The notes under the pieces were generated by a model. That model had not been told where the DNA came from, did not search any database, and saw only the letters and a list, made by a program, of their open reading frames with translations. A program made the translations under genes and the position numbers. From the NCBI GenBank assembly GCA_946481465.1, contig CAMLOC010000285.1, positions 1-5,578 on the forward strand: a stretch of DNA of 5,578 nt, read 5' to 3'. The first letter of the stretch is position 1. Every line of letters starts with the position of its first letter. The DNA is from an uncultured Shinella sp. (GTDB taxonomy: Bacteria > Pseudomonadota > Alphaproteobacteria > Rhizobiales > Rhizobiaceae). Shown piece after piece: positions 1-5,578 of this stretch.

Positions 1-573
1 CTGTTCGCCTTCTCCTCGGAAAACTGGAACCGGCCCGAGAGCGAGATCACCGACCTGATGGGGCTTTTGAAGACCTTCATCCGGCGCGACCTTGCGCTGC
101 TGCACCGCGAGAACGTGCGCATCCGCGTCATCGGCGACAAGACGAACCTGTCGAGCGACATCCTGCCGCTCTTGCTGGAGGCCGAGGACACGACCCGGGC
201 GAACACCGGAATCACCCTCGTCATCGCCTTCAATTACGGCGCGCGCGACGAGATCGCCCGCGCCATGCGCCGGCTTGCGGCCGACGTCGCCGCCGGCCGC
301 CTCGCGCCGTCCGAGATCACCGCGGAGCGCATCGGCGCCTCGCTCGACACGTCCGGCATCCCCGACCCCGACCTCATCATCCGCACCAGCGGCGAGGAAA
401 GGCTCTCCAATTTCCTGCTCTGGCAGGCGGCCTATGCGGAGCTGATGTTCATTCCCGAATTCTGGCCCGACTTTTCGCGCGACACCTTCATCGCCGCGCT
501 GTCGCGCTACGGCATGCGCGAGCGCCGCTTCGGCGGCCTTCAGGCGGCAAAGCCGCTGGCGGTGGGTTCGTAA
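1..573 (+). CDS. uppS: Isoprenyl transferase / undecaprenyl diphosphate synthase, 3' part
   Basis: This cis-prenyltransferase condenses isopentenyl diphosphate onto farnesyl diphosphate to give the C55 carrier precursor used for peptidoglycan and O-antigen; it acts at the cytoplasmic face of the inner membrane. The frame is open from base 1, so the gene is cut by the window edge; 190 residues remain. Fragment residues 2-12 carry the [11 protein letters not shown] motif, 77-81 FNYGA, and 122-142 the family signature with [16 protein letters not shown] inside it; WPDF follows at 155-158. Fragment S5, R128, R134 and E147 align with E. coli S71, R194, R200 and E213 at a constant offset of 66, so about 66 N-terminal residues, including the catalytic Asp region, lie upstream and there are no indels between these points. 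Internal ATGs such as the one at 58 are not the start, because conserved motifs precede them. The stop overlaps the cdsA start by one base. Family identification is secure. Confidence 0.97.
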   Translation: MFAFSSENWNRPESEITDLMGLLKTFIRRDLALLHRENVRIRVIGDKTNLSSDILPLLLEAEDTTRANTGITLVIAFNYGARDEIARAMRRLAADVAAGRLAPSEITAERIGASLDTSGIPDPDLIIRTSGEERLSNFLLWQAAYAELMFIPEFWPDFSRDTFIAALSRYGMRERRFGGLQAAKPLAVGS

Positions 574-1403
574 TGCGCAGTGAACTGCGTCTGCGCATCC
601 TTTCCGGCATCGTGCTCGCCGCCGTCGTGCTCGTCGCGACCTGGCTCGGCGGCCCGACCTTCCGGGTGCTCGCCGCGGCCATCTCGCTGCTCGTCTACTA
701 CGAATGGTCGACGATCACCCGCCTGCCGGAAACCGATTTTCGCGCCAATGCCTTCGGCTGGCTGTCGGTCGTCCTTGTGGCCGCGCTGGTGCTCTTCGGT
801 TTCGACGAGGCGCTGGCCGTGCTTGTCGGCGCGGCGCTGATCGGCATCGCCTATGCGCTGGCGCTGAAGGGCAGCGGCTGGCTTGCCGGCGGCATCGTCT
901 ATTCCGGCCTGACGGCGATATCGCTTGCGGCGATCCGCGGCGACAGGGCCGACGGCTTTGCCGCGATGCTGTTCATCTTCGCCGTCGTCTGGGCGACGGA
1001 TATCCTGGCCTATTTCGTCGGGCGCGCCATCGGCGGGCCGAAGCTCGCTCCGCCCATCTCGCCCGGCAAGACCTGGTCGGGCGCCATCGGCGGTGCGGTT
1101 TCCGCCGTCATCGCCGGGACGCTCCTGCACATGGCGTTCTTTCCGCTGAACGGCCTCTGGGTGCCGGCGATCGCGCTGGTGCTCTCGGTGTTCAGCCAGA
1201 TCGGCGATCTTTTCGAATCCTTCATCAAGCGCCGCTTCGGCGTGAAGGATTCGAGCCGCCTCATTCCGGGACATGGCGGCGTCATGGATCGGGTCGACGG
1301 CCTTGTTTTCGCCTGCTTCGCCGCGTTCCTCATCATGCTTGGGAACGAGATCATGTCGGGCACCGCGGGCACGCCGGCCGGCGTGTTCCTTTTCGGCCCG
1401 TAG
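573..1403 (+). CDS. cdsA: Phosphatidate cytidylyltransferase (CDP-diglyceride synthase)
   Basis: CdsA converts CTP and phosphatidic acid to CDP-diacylglycerol and pyrophosphate, the branch point of phospholipid synthesis in the inner membrane. The product is 276 residues, close to the usual length, and almost wholly hydrophobic, with about eight membrane segments (for example near 10-26, 62-77, 80-98, 130-149, 168-190, 196-212, 243-258). The PROSITE-type signature is complete at residues 216-242: S216, K219-R220, K225-D226, H234-G-G, D239-R240 and D242. Earlier conserved pieces are ATDILAYFVGR (141-151) and SPGKTWSG (163-170, compare SPNKTWEG in E. coli). The ATG start is in a TAATG overlap with the uppS stop, with a modest GGTGGG Shine-Dalgarno six bases upstream at 561-566, so translation is probably coupled to uppS. 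In E. coli the same uppS-cdsA pair occurs. Nothing is missing or unusual in the protein. Confidence 0.97.
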   Translation: MRSELRLRILSGIVLAAVVLVATWLGGPTFRVLAAAISLLVYYEWSTITRLPETDFRANAFGWLSVVLVAALVLFGFDEALAVLVGAALIGIAYALALKGSGWLAGGIVYSGLTAISLAAIRGDRADGFAAMLFIFAVVWATDILAYFVGRAIGGPKLAPPISPGKTWSGAIGGAVSAVIAGTLLHMAFFPLNGLWVPAIALVLSVFSQIGDLFESFIKRRFGVKDSSRLIPGHGGVMDRVDGLVFACFAAFLIMLGNEIMSGTAGTPAGVFLFGP

Positions 1404-1415
1404 CGGCGCCATATT

Positions 1416-1420
1416 GGGGA
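1416..1420 (+). promoter_or_regulatory. Ribosome binding site that fixes the rseP start
   Basis: GGGGA lies eight bases before the ATG at 1429. The frame stays open upstream to an ATG at 1273 inside cdsA, but this upstream part translates into Arg/Ser/Pro-rich sequence that is only the out-of-frame reading of cdsA. The SD placement and the hydrophobic family-like N-terminus both support 1429. A second ATG at 1435 is possible but would be 14 bases from the SD. Confidence 0.6.
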
Positions 1421-1428
1421 TTGGGTTC

Positions 1429-2562
1429 ATGGACATGCTGGCTGGCTCCGTCGGATTCGTGACGGGCTATATCCTTCCCTTCCTTGTCGTGCTGACGCTC
1501 ATCGTCTTCGTGCACGAGATGGGCCACTACCTCGCCGGCCGCTGGTCCGGTATCGGCGTCACCGCCTTCTCGGTCGGCTTCGGGCCGGAGCTCTTCGGCT
1601 TCACCGATCGCCACGGCACGCGCTGGAAGCTCTCCGCGATCCCGCTCGGCGGCTATGTGAAGTTCTTCGGCGACGACGACCCGGCCTCCATTCCGGACTA
1701 TGGCGCCGTCGCCGCGCTGCCGGACGAGGTGCGCAAACGCACCTTCCTCGGCGCCGCGCTCTGGAAGAGGGCCGTCACGGTCGCCGCCGGCCCCATCGCC
1801 AACTTCATCCTCGCCATCGCCATCTTCGCCGTGATGTTCGCGATCTACGGCCGCCAGATCGCCGATCCGATCGTCGCGGAAGTGCGCCCGGACAGCGCCG
1901 CGCAGGAAGCCGGCGTGCTCCCGGGCGACCTGCTGGTCGCGCTCGACGGCAACCCGGTCGTGACCTTCGACGACGTGCGCCGCTATGTCAGCGTGCGGCC
2001 CGAACTGCCGATCACGGTGACGGTGCGCCGCGACGGCCAGGATATCGACCTGTCCATGGTGCCCAAGCGCACCGAGATCACCGACCAGTTCGGCAACAAG
2101 ATAGAGCTCGGCCTGATCGGCATCGCGACCAACGAGGAAAGCGGCAATTTCCGCGTCGTCGAATACGGCCCGGTGGAGGCCCTGGGGCAGGGCGTGCTGC
2201 AGAGCTGGCACATCGTGACGGGTACGTTCGACTACCTGTCCAACCTCGTCACGGGGCGCATGAAGGCCGATCAGCTCGGCGGTCCCATCCGCGTGGCGCA
2301 GGCATCCGGCCAGATGGCGACGCTCGGTGTTGCCGCTCTGCTGCAGCTTGCGGCGGTTCTGTCTGTTTCCATTGGACTTTTGAACCTGATGCCCGTTCCG
2401 GTACTTGATGGCGGCCATCTGATGTTCTATGCGGTGGAGGCTATCCGGGGCAGGCCTGTCGGGCCCGGGGCGCAGGAGATCGCATTCCGCATCGGCATGG
2501 CGCTGGTGATGATGCTGATGGTTTTCGCGACCTGGAACGACATTTCCATGCTTCTCGGCTAA
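1429..2562 (+). CDS. rseP: RIP metalloprotease RseP, site-2 protease family (single PDZ)
   Basis: This zinc intramembrane protease cuts transmembrane substrates after a first periplasmic cleavage; in E. coli it degrades the anti-sigma factor RseA, and in Caulobacter the homologue MmpA cleaves PodJ. The substrate in this organism cannot be read from the sequence. The 377-residue product has the first membrane helix (about 13-35) holding H29-E30-M-G-H33, the HExxH zinc site; a membrane-reentrant segment GGYVKFFGD at 74-82; the GPIANF motif at 121-126 opening helix 2 (to about 140); one PDZ domain at about 144-211 with GVLPGDLLVALDG; helix 3 with NLMPVPVLDGGH at 319-330, supplying the third zinc ligand D327; and a C-terminal helix at about 352-371. 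E. coli RseP is about 450 residues with two tandem PDZ domains, so one is absent here, as is common in alphaproteobacteria. It follows cdsA after 25 nt and is probably cotranscribed. dxr, which lies next to uppS in E. coli, is not in this interval. Confidence 0.96.
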   Translation: MDMLAGSVGFVTGYILPFLVVLTLIVFVHEMGHYLAGRWSGIGVTAFSVGFGPELFGFTDRHGTRWKLSAIPLGGYVKFFGDDDPASIPDYGAVAALPDEVRKRTFLGAALWKRAVTVAAGPIANFILAIAIFAVMFAIYGRQIADPIVAEVRPDSAAQEAGVLPGDLLVALDGNPVVTFDDVRRYVSVRPELPITVTVRRDGQDIDLSMVPKRTEITDQFGNKIELGLIGIATNEESGNFRVVEYGPVEALGQGVLQSWHIVTGTFDYLSNLVTGRMKADQLGGPIRVAQASGQMATLGVAALLQLAAVLSVSIGLLNLMPVPVLDGGHLMFYAVEAIRGRPVGPGAQEIAFRIGMALVMMLMVFATWNDISMLLG

Positions 2563-2618
2563 GGTTTGCCGGCACGCCGGCGGGAATCGAAAAGGGGAGC
2601 CGTTTTTTCTGGAGCTGT

Positions 2619-2704
2619 CGCGCTAACGCTCTGTTTACCGTAATGAAACGGATGTAGTGACCTTCGGGCCACGGTTTGAATTGAAGTAAACAGAAATTAA
2701 CGCG
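2619..2704 (+). promoter_or_regulatory. Long imperfect inverted repeat upstream of bamA (possible leader RNA structure or operator)
   Basis: Reading inward, these arms are complementary: CGCG 2619-2622 with 2701-2704; TAA 2624-2626 with TTA 2697-2699; TCTGTTTAC 2630-2638 with GTAAACAGA 2686-2694 (9 bp, perfect); TAAT 2641-2644 with ATTG 2680-2683 (one G-T wobble); AAAC 2646-2649 with GTTT 2674-2677; GTG 2657-2659 with CAC 2670-2672; CC 2661-2662 with GG 2667-2668, closing a TTCG loop at 2663-2666. That gives about 29 pairs over 86 nt with small internal loops. The C(UUCG)G tetraloop is exceptionally stable in RNA. The element ends 91 nt before the bamA start and is not followed by a T-run, so it is not a standard terminator. 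Its function is unknown: it could be a 5'-leader structure, a protein-binding dyad, or one copy of a dispersed palindromic repeat. The pairing was found by eye and no folding energy was computed. Confidence 0.45.
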
Positions 2705-2709
2705 TGACC

Positions 2710-2737
2710 TTGCTTGTATGGCAAAAGCGGTTAAAAC
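2710..2737 (+). promoter_or_regulatory. Weak candidate sigma-70-type promoter for bamA
   Basis: TTGCTT (2710-2715) and TAAAAC (2732-2737) are separated by 16 bases. The -35 half keeps TTG and follows a C, as in the rhizobial CTTGAC consensus; the -10 half matches TATAAT at four of six positions. Transcription would start near 2744, leaving a 5' UTR of about 50 nt and placing the long dyad upstream of the start, as DNA rather than RNA. The match is poor enough to arise by chance in this AT-richer stretch. Confidence 0.2.
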
Positions 2738-2784
2738 GGCAAACGTGACCGGAGTCGGGCGCGCGCCTGCCGGGACGTTGAAAC

Positions 2785-2789
2785 GAAGG
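2785..2789 (+). promoter_or_regulatory. Ribosome binding site for bamA
   Basis: GAAGG is six bases before the GTG at 2796 and twelve before the in-frame ATG at 2802. The spacing favours GTG; the ATG is the more usual initiation codon and costs only two residues. Confidence 0.5.
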
Positions 2790-2795
2790 TAAGTA

Positions 2796-5132
2796 GTGAA
2801 GATGAAAGCTGGTTCAAACTTTTTGAACGCCGTGTCGGCCGTTGCATTGTCGGCCAGTATGGTCGTCACGGGCGGCTCTTTTGCCACGCTTGTCTCCGCC
2901 AGCGCCGCGGAAGCAGCCGTTATCCGCAGCATCCAAGTGCGCGGCGCCAGCCGTGTGAGCGCCGATACGGTCAAGGCGAACGTCACCATCACGCCCGGCA
3001 AGAATTTCTCCAACGCCGATATCGACGCGTCCGTGCGCCGTCTTTTCGCGACCGGCTATTTCTCGGACGTGAAGATCTCCGTTTCCGGCAGCACGCTCGT
3101 CGTCACCGTGGATGAAAACCAGCTGATCAACCAGGTCGTCATCAACGGCAACCGCAAGATCAAGGACGAGAAGCTGACGCCCGTTCTGCGCTCGCAGTCG
3201 CTCGGGCCCTACAGCGAGACCGCTATCGAGGCCGACAAGCAGGCCATCCGCGATGCCTATGCCTCGATCGGCCGTTCCGACGCCACCGTCACGACGCAGG
3301 TCTATCCGCTCGGCAATGGCCGCGTGAACGTCGCCTTTGTGGTCGACGAAGGTGACCGTACGAAGATTTCGCAGATCAATTTCGTCGGCAACCAGGCCTA
3401 CAGCAACAGCCGCCTGCAGGCCGTCATCGTCACCAAGAAGTCGAACTTCCTGTCCTTCCTGACCCGCAAGGACGTCTACAGCGAGGACAAGCTGCGCGCC
3501 GATGAAGAGGCGCTGCGCCAGTTCTACTTCAACAACGGTTATGCCGATTTCCGCGTCGTCTCGTCCGAAGCCGTCCTCGACGAAGCCTCGAACGAATATG
3601 TCGTGACCTTCACGGTCGAGGAAGGCCAGCGCTACGATTTCGGCGCGGTCAACGTCGAATCGACCGTCGAGGGCATCGACGGCGAAGAGCTGCAGGGCCT
3701 CGTCGAATCGCGCCCGGGCAAGATCTACCGCGCCCGCGACGTGCAGGATACGATGTCCGAGATCTCCAAGCGCGTTGCTGCCAACGGCTATCCGTTCGCC
3801 CGCGTGACGCCGCGCGGCAACCGCGACCTCGGCAACGGCACGATCGCCGTCGACTACCTCGTCGATCAGGGCGAGCGCGCCTATGTCGAGCGCATCGAGA
3901 TCCGCGGCAACACCCGTACGCGCGACTACGTCATCCGTCGCGAGTTCGATATCGGTGAAGGTGACGCCTTCAACCAGGAAGTCATCACGCGCGCCAAGCG
4001 TCGCCTTGAGGCGCTGGGCTATTTCTCGACCGTCAACATCACCACAGCGCCGGGCAGCTCGCCCGACCGTGTGGTCCTGGTCGTCGATGTGCAGGACCAG
4101 TCGACCGGTTCGTTCGGTATCGGCGCCGGTTACGAGACGGGCGACGATGGCGGCTTCAAGCTGGAAGCCTCGATCGAAGAGAAGAACTTCCTCGGCCGCG
4201 GCCAGTATATCCGCGTCGCTGCCGGTGGCGGCGAGCATTCGCGTGACTACAACCTGTCGTTCACCGAGCCCTATTTCCTCGGCTACCGCCTGGCGGCCGG
4301 CTTCGACGTCTTCAAGAACGAGGACGACAGCGAGGATTACTACAGCGTCGATACGCAGGGCTTCACCCTGCGCGTGACGGCTCCGATCACGGAAGACCTG
4401 TCGACCTCGCTGCGCTACAACTACACGAAGCTCGACTACAGCTCGGGCGACCTGGACGAACTGTCGTCGCCCTACCAGCATGCCGTGGTCAATGGCCCGT
4501 GGGTTCGCTCTTCGATCTCGCACAGCCTGACCTACGATACGATCGACGACCGGACGCTGCCGCGCGAAGGCATCTTCGCTCAGGTCACGCAGGAGTTTGC
4601 CGGCCTTGGCGGCGATTCGGACTTCTACAAGATCTCGGGCAAGGCGCGTTACTTCCACACCCTCCTGGAAGATGCCGACGTCATCGGCTCGATCGCCGTC
4701 AGCGGCGGCCACATGTGGGGTCGCAACGACGTCAAGGTCTACGACCAGTTCACGCTGTCGGCAAACGAGCTGCGCGGCTTCGAATCGGCCGGTATCGGCC
4801 CGCGGGCGACTTCGACGCGCGATTCGATCGGCGGTACGACCTACTTCACGGCGTCCGCCGAAGCATCCTTCCCGCTGCCGTTCATCGCACGGGATTCGGG
4901 CTTCCGCGGTGCGGTCTTCGTCGATGCCGGCACGCTTTACGGCAACGACGTCAAGACGGTGGCGGCCGACAAGGTCCGCGGCGAGGACATGAGCCTGCGT
5001 GCGTCGGTCGGTGCGTCCATCATCTGGGCTTCGCCGTTCGGTCCGCTGCGTGTCGACTATGCGGTTCCGATCAAGAAGGAATCCTTCGACGAGGTGCAGC
5101 GCTTCAAGTTCGGCATCGCGACCCAGTTCTGA
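2796..5132 (+). CDS. bamA: Outer membrane protein assembly factor BamA (Omp85)
   Basis: BamA is the core of the BAM complex that folds and inserts beta-barrel proteins into the outer membrane. The 778-residue product opens with a signal peptide (basic MKMKAG, hydrophobic 9-33, likely cleavage near ASAAEA, residues 35-40). Five POTRA domains follow at roughly 42-107, 110-186, 189-277, 280-358 and 361-433, each with the beta-alpha-alpha-beta-beta pattern; the recurring strand ends in an N/RGN-like turn (INGNRKI, FVGNQAY, IRGNTRT). The surface-antigen barrel spans about 438-778. The L6 motif LRGF is at 659-662, with R660 as the conserved arginine that reaches into the barrel, and the C-terminal beta-signal ends FGIATQF with the terminal Phe. 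There is no cysteine in the protein. Start is GTG 2796 by SD spacing; ATG 2802 is the alternative. A 233-bp gap separates it from rseP, larger than other gaps here, so it may have its own promoter. The gene is followed by lpxD directly, without the skp/ompH chaperone gene found in enterobacteria. Confidence 0.97.
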   Translation: MKMKAGSNFLNAVSAVALSASMVVTGGSFATLVSASAAEAAVIRSIQVRGASRVSADTVKANVTITPGKNFSNADIDASVRRLFATGYFSDVKISVSGSTLVVTVDENQLINQVVINGNRKIKDEKLTPVLRSQSLGPYSETAIEADKQAIRDAYASIGRSDATVTTQVYPLGNGRVNVAFVVDEGDRTKISQINFVGNQAYSNSRLQAVIVTKKSNFLSFLTRKDVYSEDKLRADEEALRQFYFNNGYADFRVVSSEAVLDEASNEYVVTFTVEEGQRYDFGAVNVESTVEGIDGEELQGLVESRPGKIYRARDVQDTMSEISKRVAANGYPFARVTPRGNRDLGNGTIAVDYLVDQGERAYVERIEIRGNTRTRDYVIRREFDIGEGDAFNQEVITRAKRRLEALGYFSTVNITTAPGSSPDRVVLVVDVQDQSTGSFGIGAGYETGDDGGFKLEASIEEKNFLGRGQYIRVAAGGGEHSRDYNLSFTEPYFLGYRLAAGFDVFKNEDDSEDYYSVDTQGFTLRVTAPITEDLSTSLRYNYTKLDYSSGDLDELSSPYQHAVVNGPWVRSSISHSLTYDTIDDRTLPREGIFAQVTQEFAGLGGDSDFYKISGKARYFHTLLEDADVIGSIAVSGGHMWGRNDVKVYDQFTLSANELRGFESAGIGPRATSTRDSIGGTTYFTASAEASFPLPFIARDSGFRGAVFVDAGTLYGNDVKTVAADKVRGEDMSLRASVGASIIWASPFGPLRVDYAVPIKKESFDEVQRFKFGIATQF

Positions 5133-5172
5133 GGTAAGCAGTCCAGAACTGCGAGAAAACGGACGTTCTGGA
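5124..5172 (+). promoter_or_regulatory. Two mutually exclusive hairpins across the bamA stop and lpxD ribosome binding site
   Basis: CAGTTCTG (5124-5131) is the exact reverse complement of CAGAACTG (5144-5151), with a 12-nt loop. TCCAGAAC (5142-5149) is the exact reverse complement of GTTCTGGA (5165-5172), with a 15-nt loop. The shared middle arm CAGAAC can pair with only one partner at a time. The upstream hairpin contains two bases of the bamA TGA (5130-5132); the downstream one covers the first three bases of the lpxD SD, GGAG (5170-5173). There is no T-run, so this is not a terminator. A role in coupling lpxD translation to bamA termination is inference; the pairing itself is directly visible. 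Confidence 0.4.
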
Positions 5173-5173
5173 G
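5170..5173 (+). promoter_or_regulatory. Ribosome binding site that fixes the lpxD start
   Basis: GGAG is eight bases before the ATG at 5182 but only two before the in-frame ATG at 5176, which makes 5182 the likely start and gives MEHNWFF rather than MPMEHNWFF. Confidence 0.6.
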
Positions 5174-5181
5174 TCATGCCT

Positions 5182-5578
5182 ATGGAGCATAACTGGTTTT
5201 TTCCGCCCCATGACGGCATTCGTCTGGGTGGCCTTGCCGAAGCGCTTGGGGCGGAACTCGCCGATGCCGCGCATGCCGATCGTGTTGTGCGCAGCGTTTC
5301 GCCGGTCGCCCGGGCGAAAGAGGGCGACATCTGTTACATCCTCTCCCGCAAGATGCGCGCCGAGCTCGAAACGAGCGAGGCGACGGCGATCCTGTGCGAC
5401 CGCGCGCTGGCTTCCCTCATCCCGTCGCGGATCGCCGTTCTGCTTTCCGCCCGGCCACACACCGCCTTCGCCCGTGCGGGCGAAATGCTGTACCCATCGG
5501 CCATGCGCCCGGAGGTGACGACCTCGGCGCCGGCCGGCATTGCGCCGGGTGCCTATGTGGATCCGCAGGCGCGCCTCG
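5182..5578 (+). CDS. lpxD: UDP-3-O-(3-hydroxyacyl)glucosamine N-acyltransferase LpxD, 5' part
   Basis: LpxD transfers a 3-hydroxyacyl chain from acyl-ACP to the 2-amino group of UDP-3-O-acylglucosamine, the third step of lipid A synthesis, in the cytoplasm. The frame runs open off the window end; 132 codons are present of about 340-355 expected. Residues 1-110 form the N-terminal uridine-binding domain: IRLGGLAEALGAEL (13-26), a short V-R-S-V-S-P strand (36-41), GDICYILSRK (48-57) and RPHTAFARAGEML (91-103), which matches the NPYLTYARMAQIL region in E. coli. IAPGAYVDPQARL (120-132) begins the left-handed beta-helix of hexapeptide repeats. The catalytic histidine lies beyond the window. The start at 5182 is set by the GGAG at 5170-5173. 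The MEHNWFFPP extension before the IRL strand is, as I recall, typical of rhizobial LpxD. fabZ and lpxA would be expected next, as in other proteobacteria. Confidence 0.94.
   Translation, partial: MEHNWFFPPHDGIRLGGLAEALGAELADAAHADRVVRSVSPVARAKEGDICYILSRKMRAELETSEATAILCDRALASLIPSRIAVLLSARPHTAFARAGEMLYPSAMRPEVTTSAPAGIAPGAYVDPQARL

Noticed and set aside
1273..1428. N-terminal extension of rseP overlapping cdsA
   Set aside because: The extra 52 codons read as out-of-frame cdsA; the SD at 1416-1420 and the membrane N-terminus support the start at 1429.
540..1436. Minus-strand open frame of 298 codons opposite cdsA
   Set aside because: The product is charged low-complexity sequence, and the + strand holds an intact cdsA with its full signature.
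1351..2418. Minus-strand open frame of 355 codons opposite rseP
   Set aside because: Another codon-aligned shadow in GC-rich DNA; His/Arg/Glu/Asp-rich low-complexity product with no family resemblance.
2568..2608. Intrinsic terminator after rseP (GC dyad plus T6)
   Set aside because: The best stem is 5 bp and lies more than 20 nt before the T-run; the stem directly before the T-run is only 4 bp with a 17-nt loop. Kept as part of the intergenic finding, not as a feature.
2623..2637. CTAA-N7-TTTA resembling a CtrA box (TTAA-N7-TTAA)
   Set aside because: Two of eight core bases differ, and the bases are already accounted for by the long dyad.
2657..2750. Three copies of GTGACC at 2657, 2704 and 2745
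   Set aside because: Uneven spacing (47 and 41 nt); GTGACC also recurs inside rseP and bamA coding sequence, and the first copy is part of the hairpin. Not enough to call an operator.
2758..2767. Perfect 10-bp palindrome GGCGCGCGCC upstream of bamA
   Set aside because: Alternating GC runs make such palindromes common in this composition; there is no neighbouring signal to give it a role.
2814..5330. Minus-strand open frame of 838 codons opposite bamA and the start of lpxD
   Set aside because: It shares codon boundaries with bamA, so its openness only shows the lack of TTA, CTA and TCA codons in bamA. Its translation is rich in Asp, Arg, Val and Ala with no recognisable domain, while bamA is certain.
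5210..5518. 102-codon + frame near the window end
   Set aside because: It overlaps lpxD out of frame and gives an Arg/Pro/Ser-rich product typical of a shifted reading in GC-rich DNA.
1..5578. Mobile elements, CRISPR, tRNA or rRNA genes, signs of transfer
   Set aside because: No terminal repeats, transposase, spaced direct repeats or RNA-gene sequence seen; composition and codon use are uniform across all five genes.

Overview
The window is a stretch of core chromosome carrying a cell-envelope biogenesis cluster, all on the + strand: uppS (3' part), cdsA, rseP, bamA and lpxD (5' part). High GC, strong GC bias at third codon positions, the order uppS-cdsA-rseP-bamA-lpxD without dxr or skp, a single-PDZ RseP, and an LpxD that begins MEHNWFFPPHDG all point to an alphaproteobacterium of the Rhizobiales, most likely Rhizobiaceae (Rhizobium/Agrobacterium/Ensifer/Shinella type). 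The genus is an inference from remembered family resemblance, not from a search.

Layout. 1-573 is the last 190 codons of undecaprenyl diphosphate synthase; its stop overlaps the cdsA start (TAATG). cdsA (573-1403) is complete. After 25 nt comes rseP (1429-2562), a membrane site-2 metalloprotease with one PDZ domain. A 233-bp, locally AT-richer intergenic region (2563-2795) contains a long imperfect dyad (2619-2704) and a weak promoter-like sequence. bamA (2796-5132) encodes a complete five-POTRA outer-membrane insertase. A 49-nt gap leads to lpxD (5182 to the window end), of which 132 codons are present.

How the genes work together. UppS makes the C55 lipid carrier precursor for peptidoglycan and O-antigen. 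CdsA makes CDP-diacylglycerol for phospholipids. RseP cleaves membrane proteins within the bilayer in envelope stress or regulated proteolysis. BamA inserts outer-membrane beta-barrels. LpxD adds the second acyl chain pair of lipid A. The cluster therefore covers inner membrane, wall precursor, outer-membrane protein and LPS supply.

No new protein system is present: every gene belongs to a well-known family and looks intact. The parts worth a second look are non-coding. One is the long dyad upstream of bamA (about 29 possible pairs over 86 nt, with a C(UUCG)G loop). The other is a pair of mutually exclusive 8-bp hairpins across the bamA stop and the lpxD ribosome binding site.
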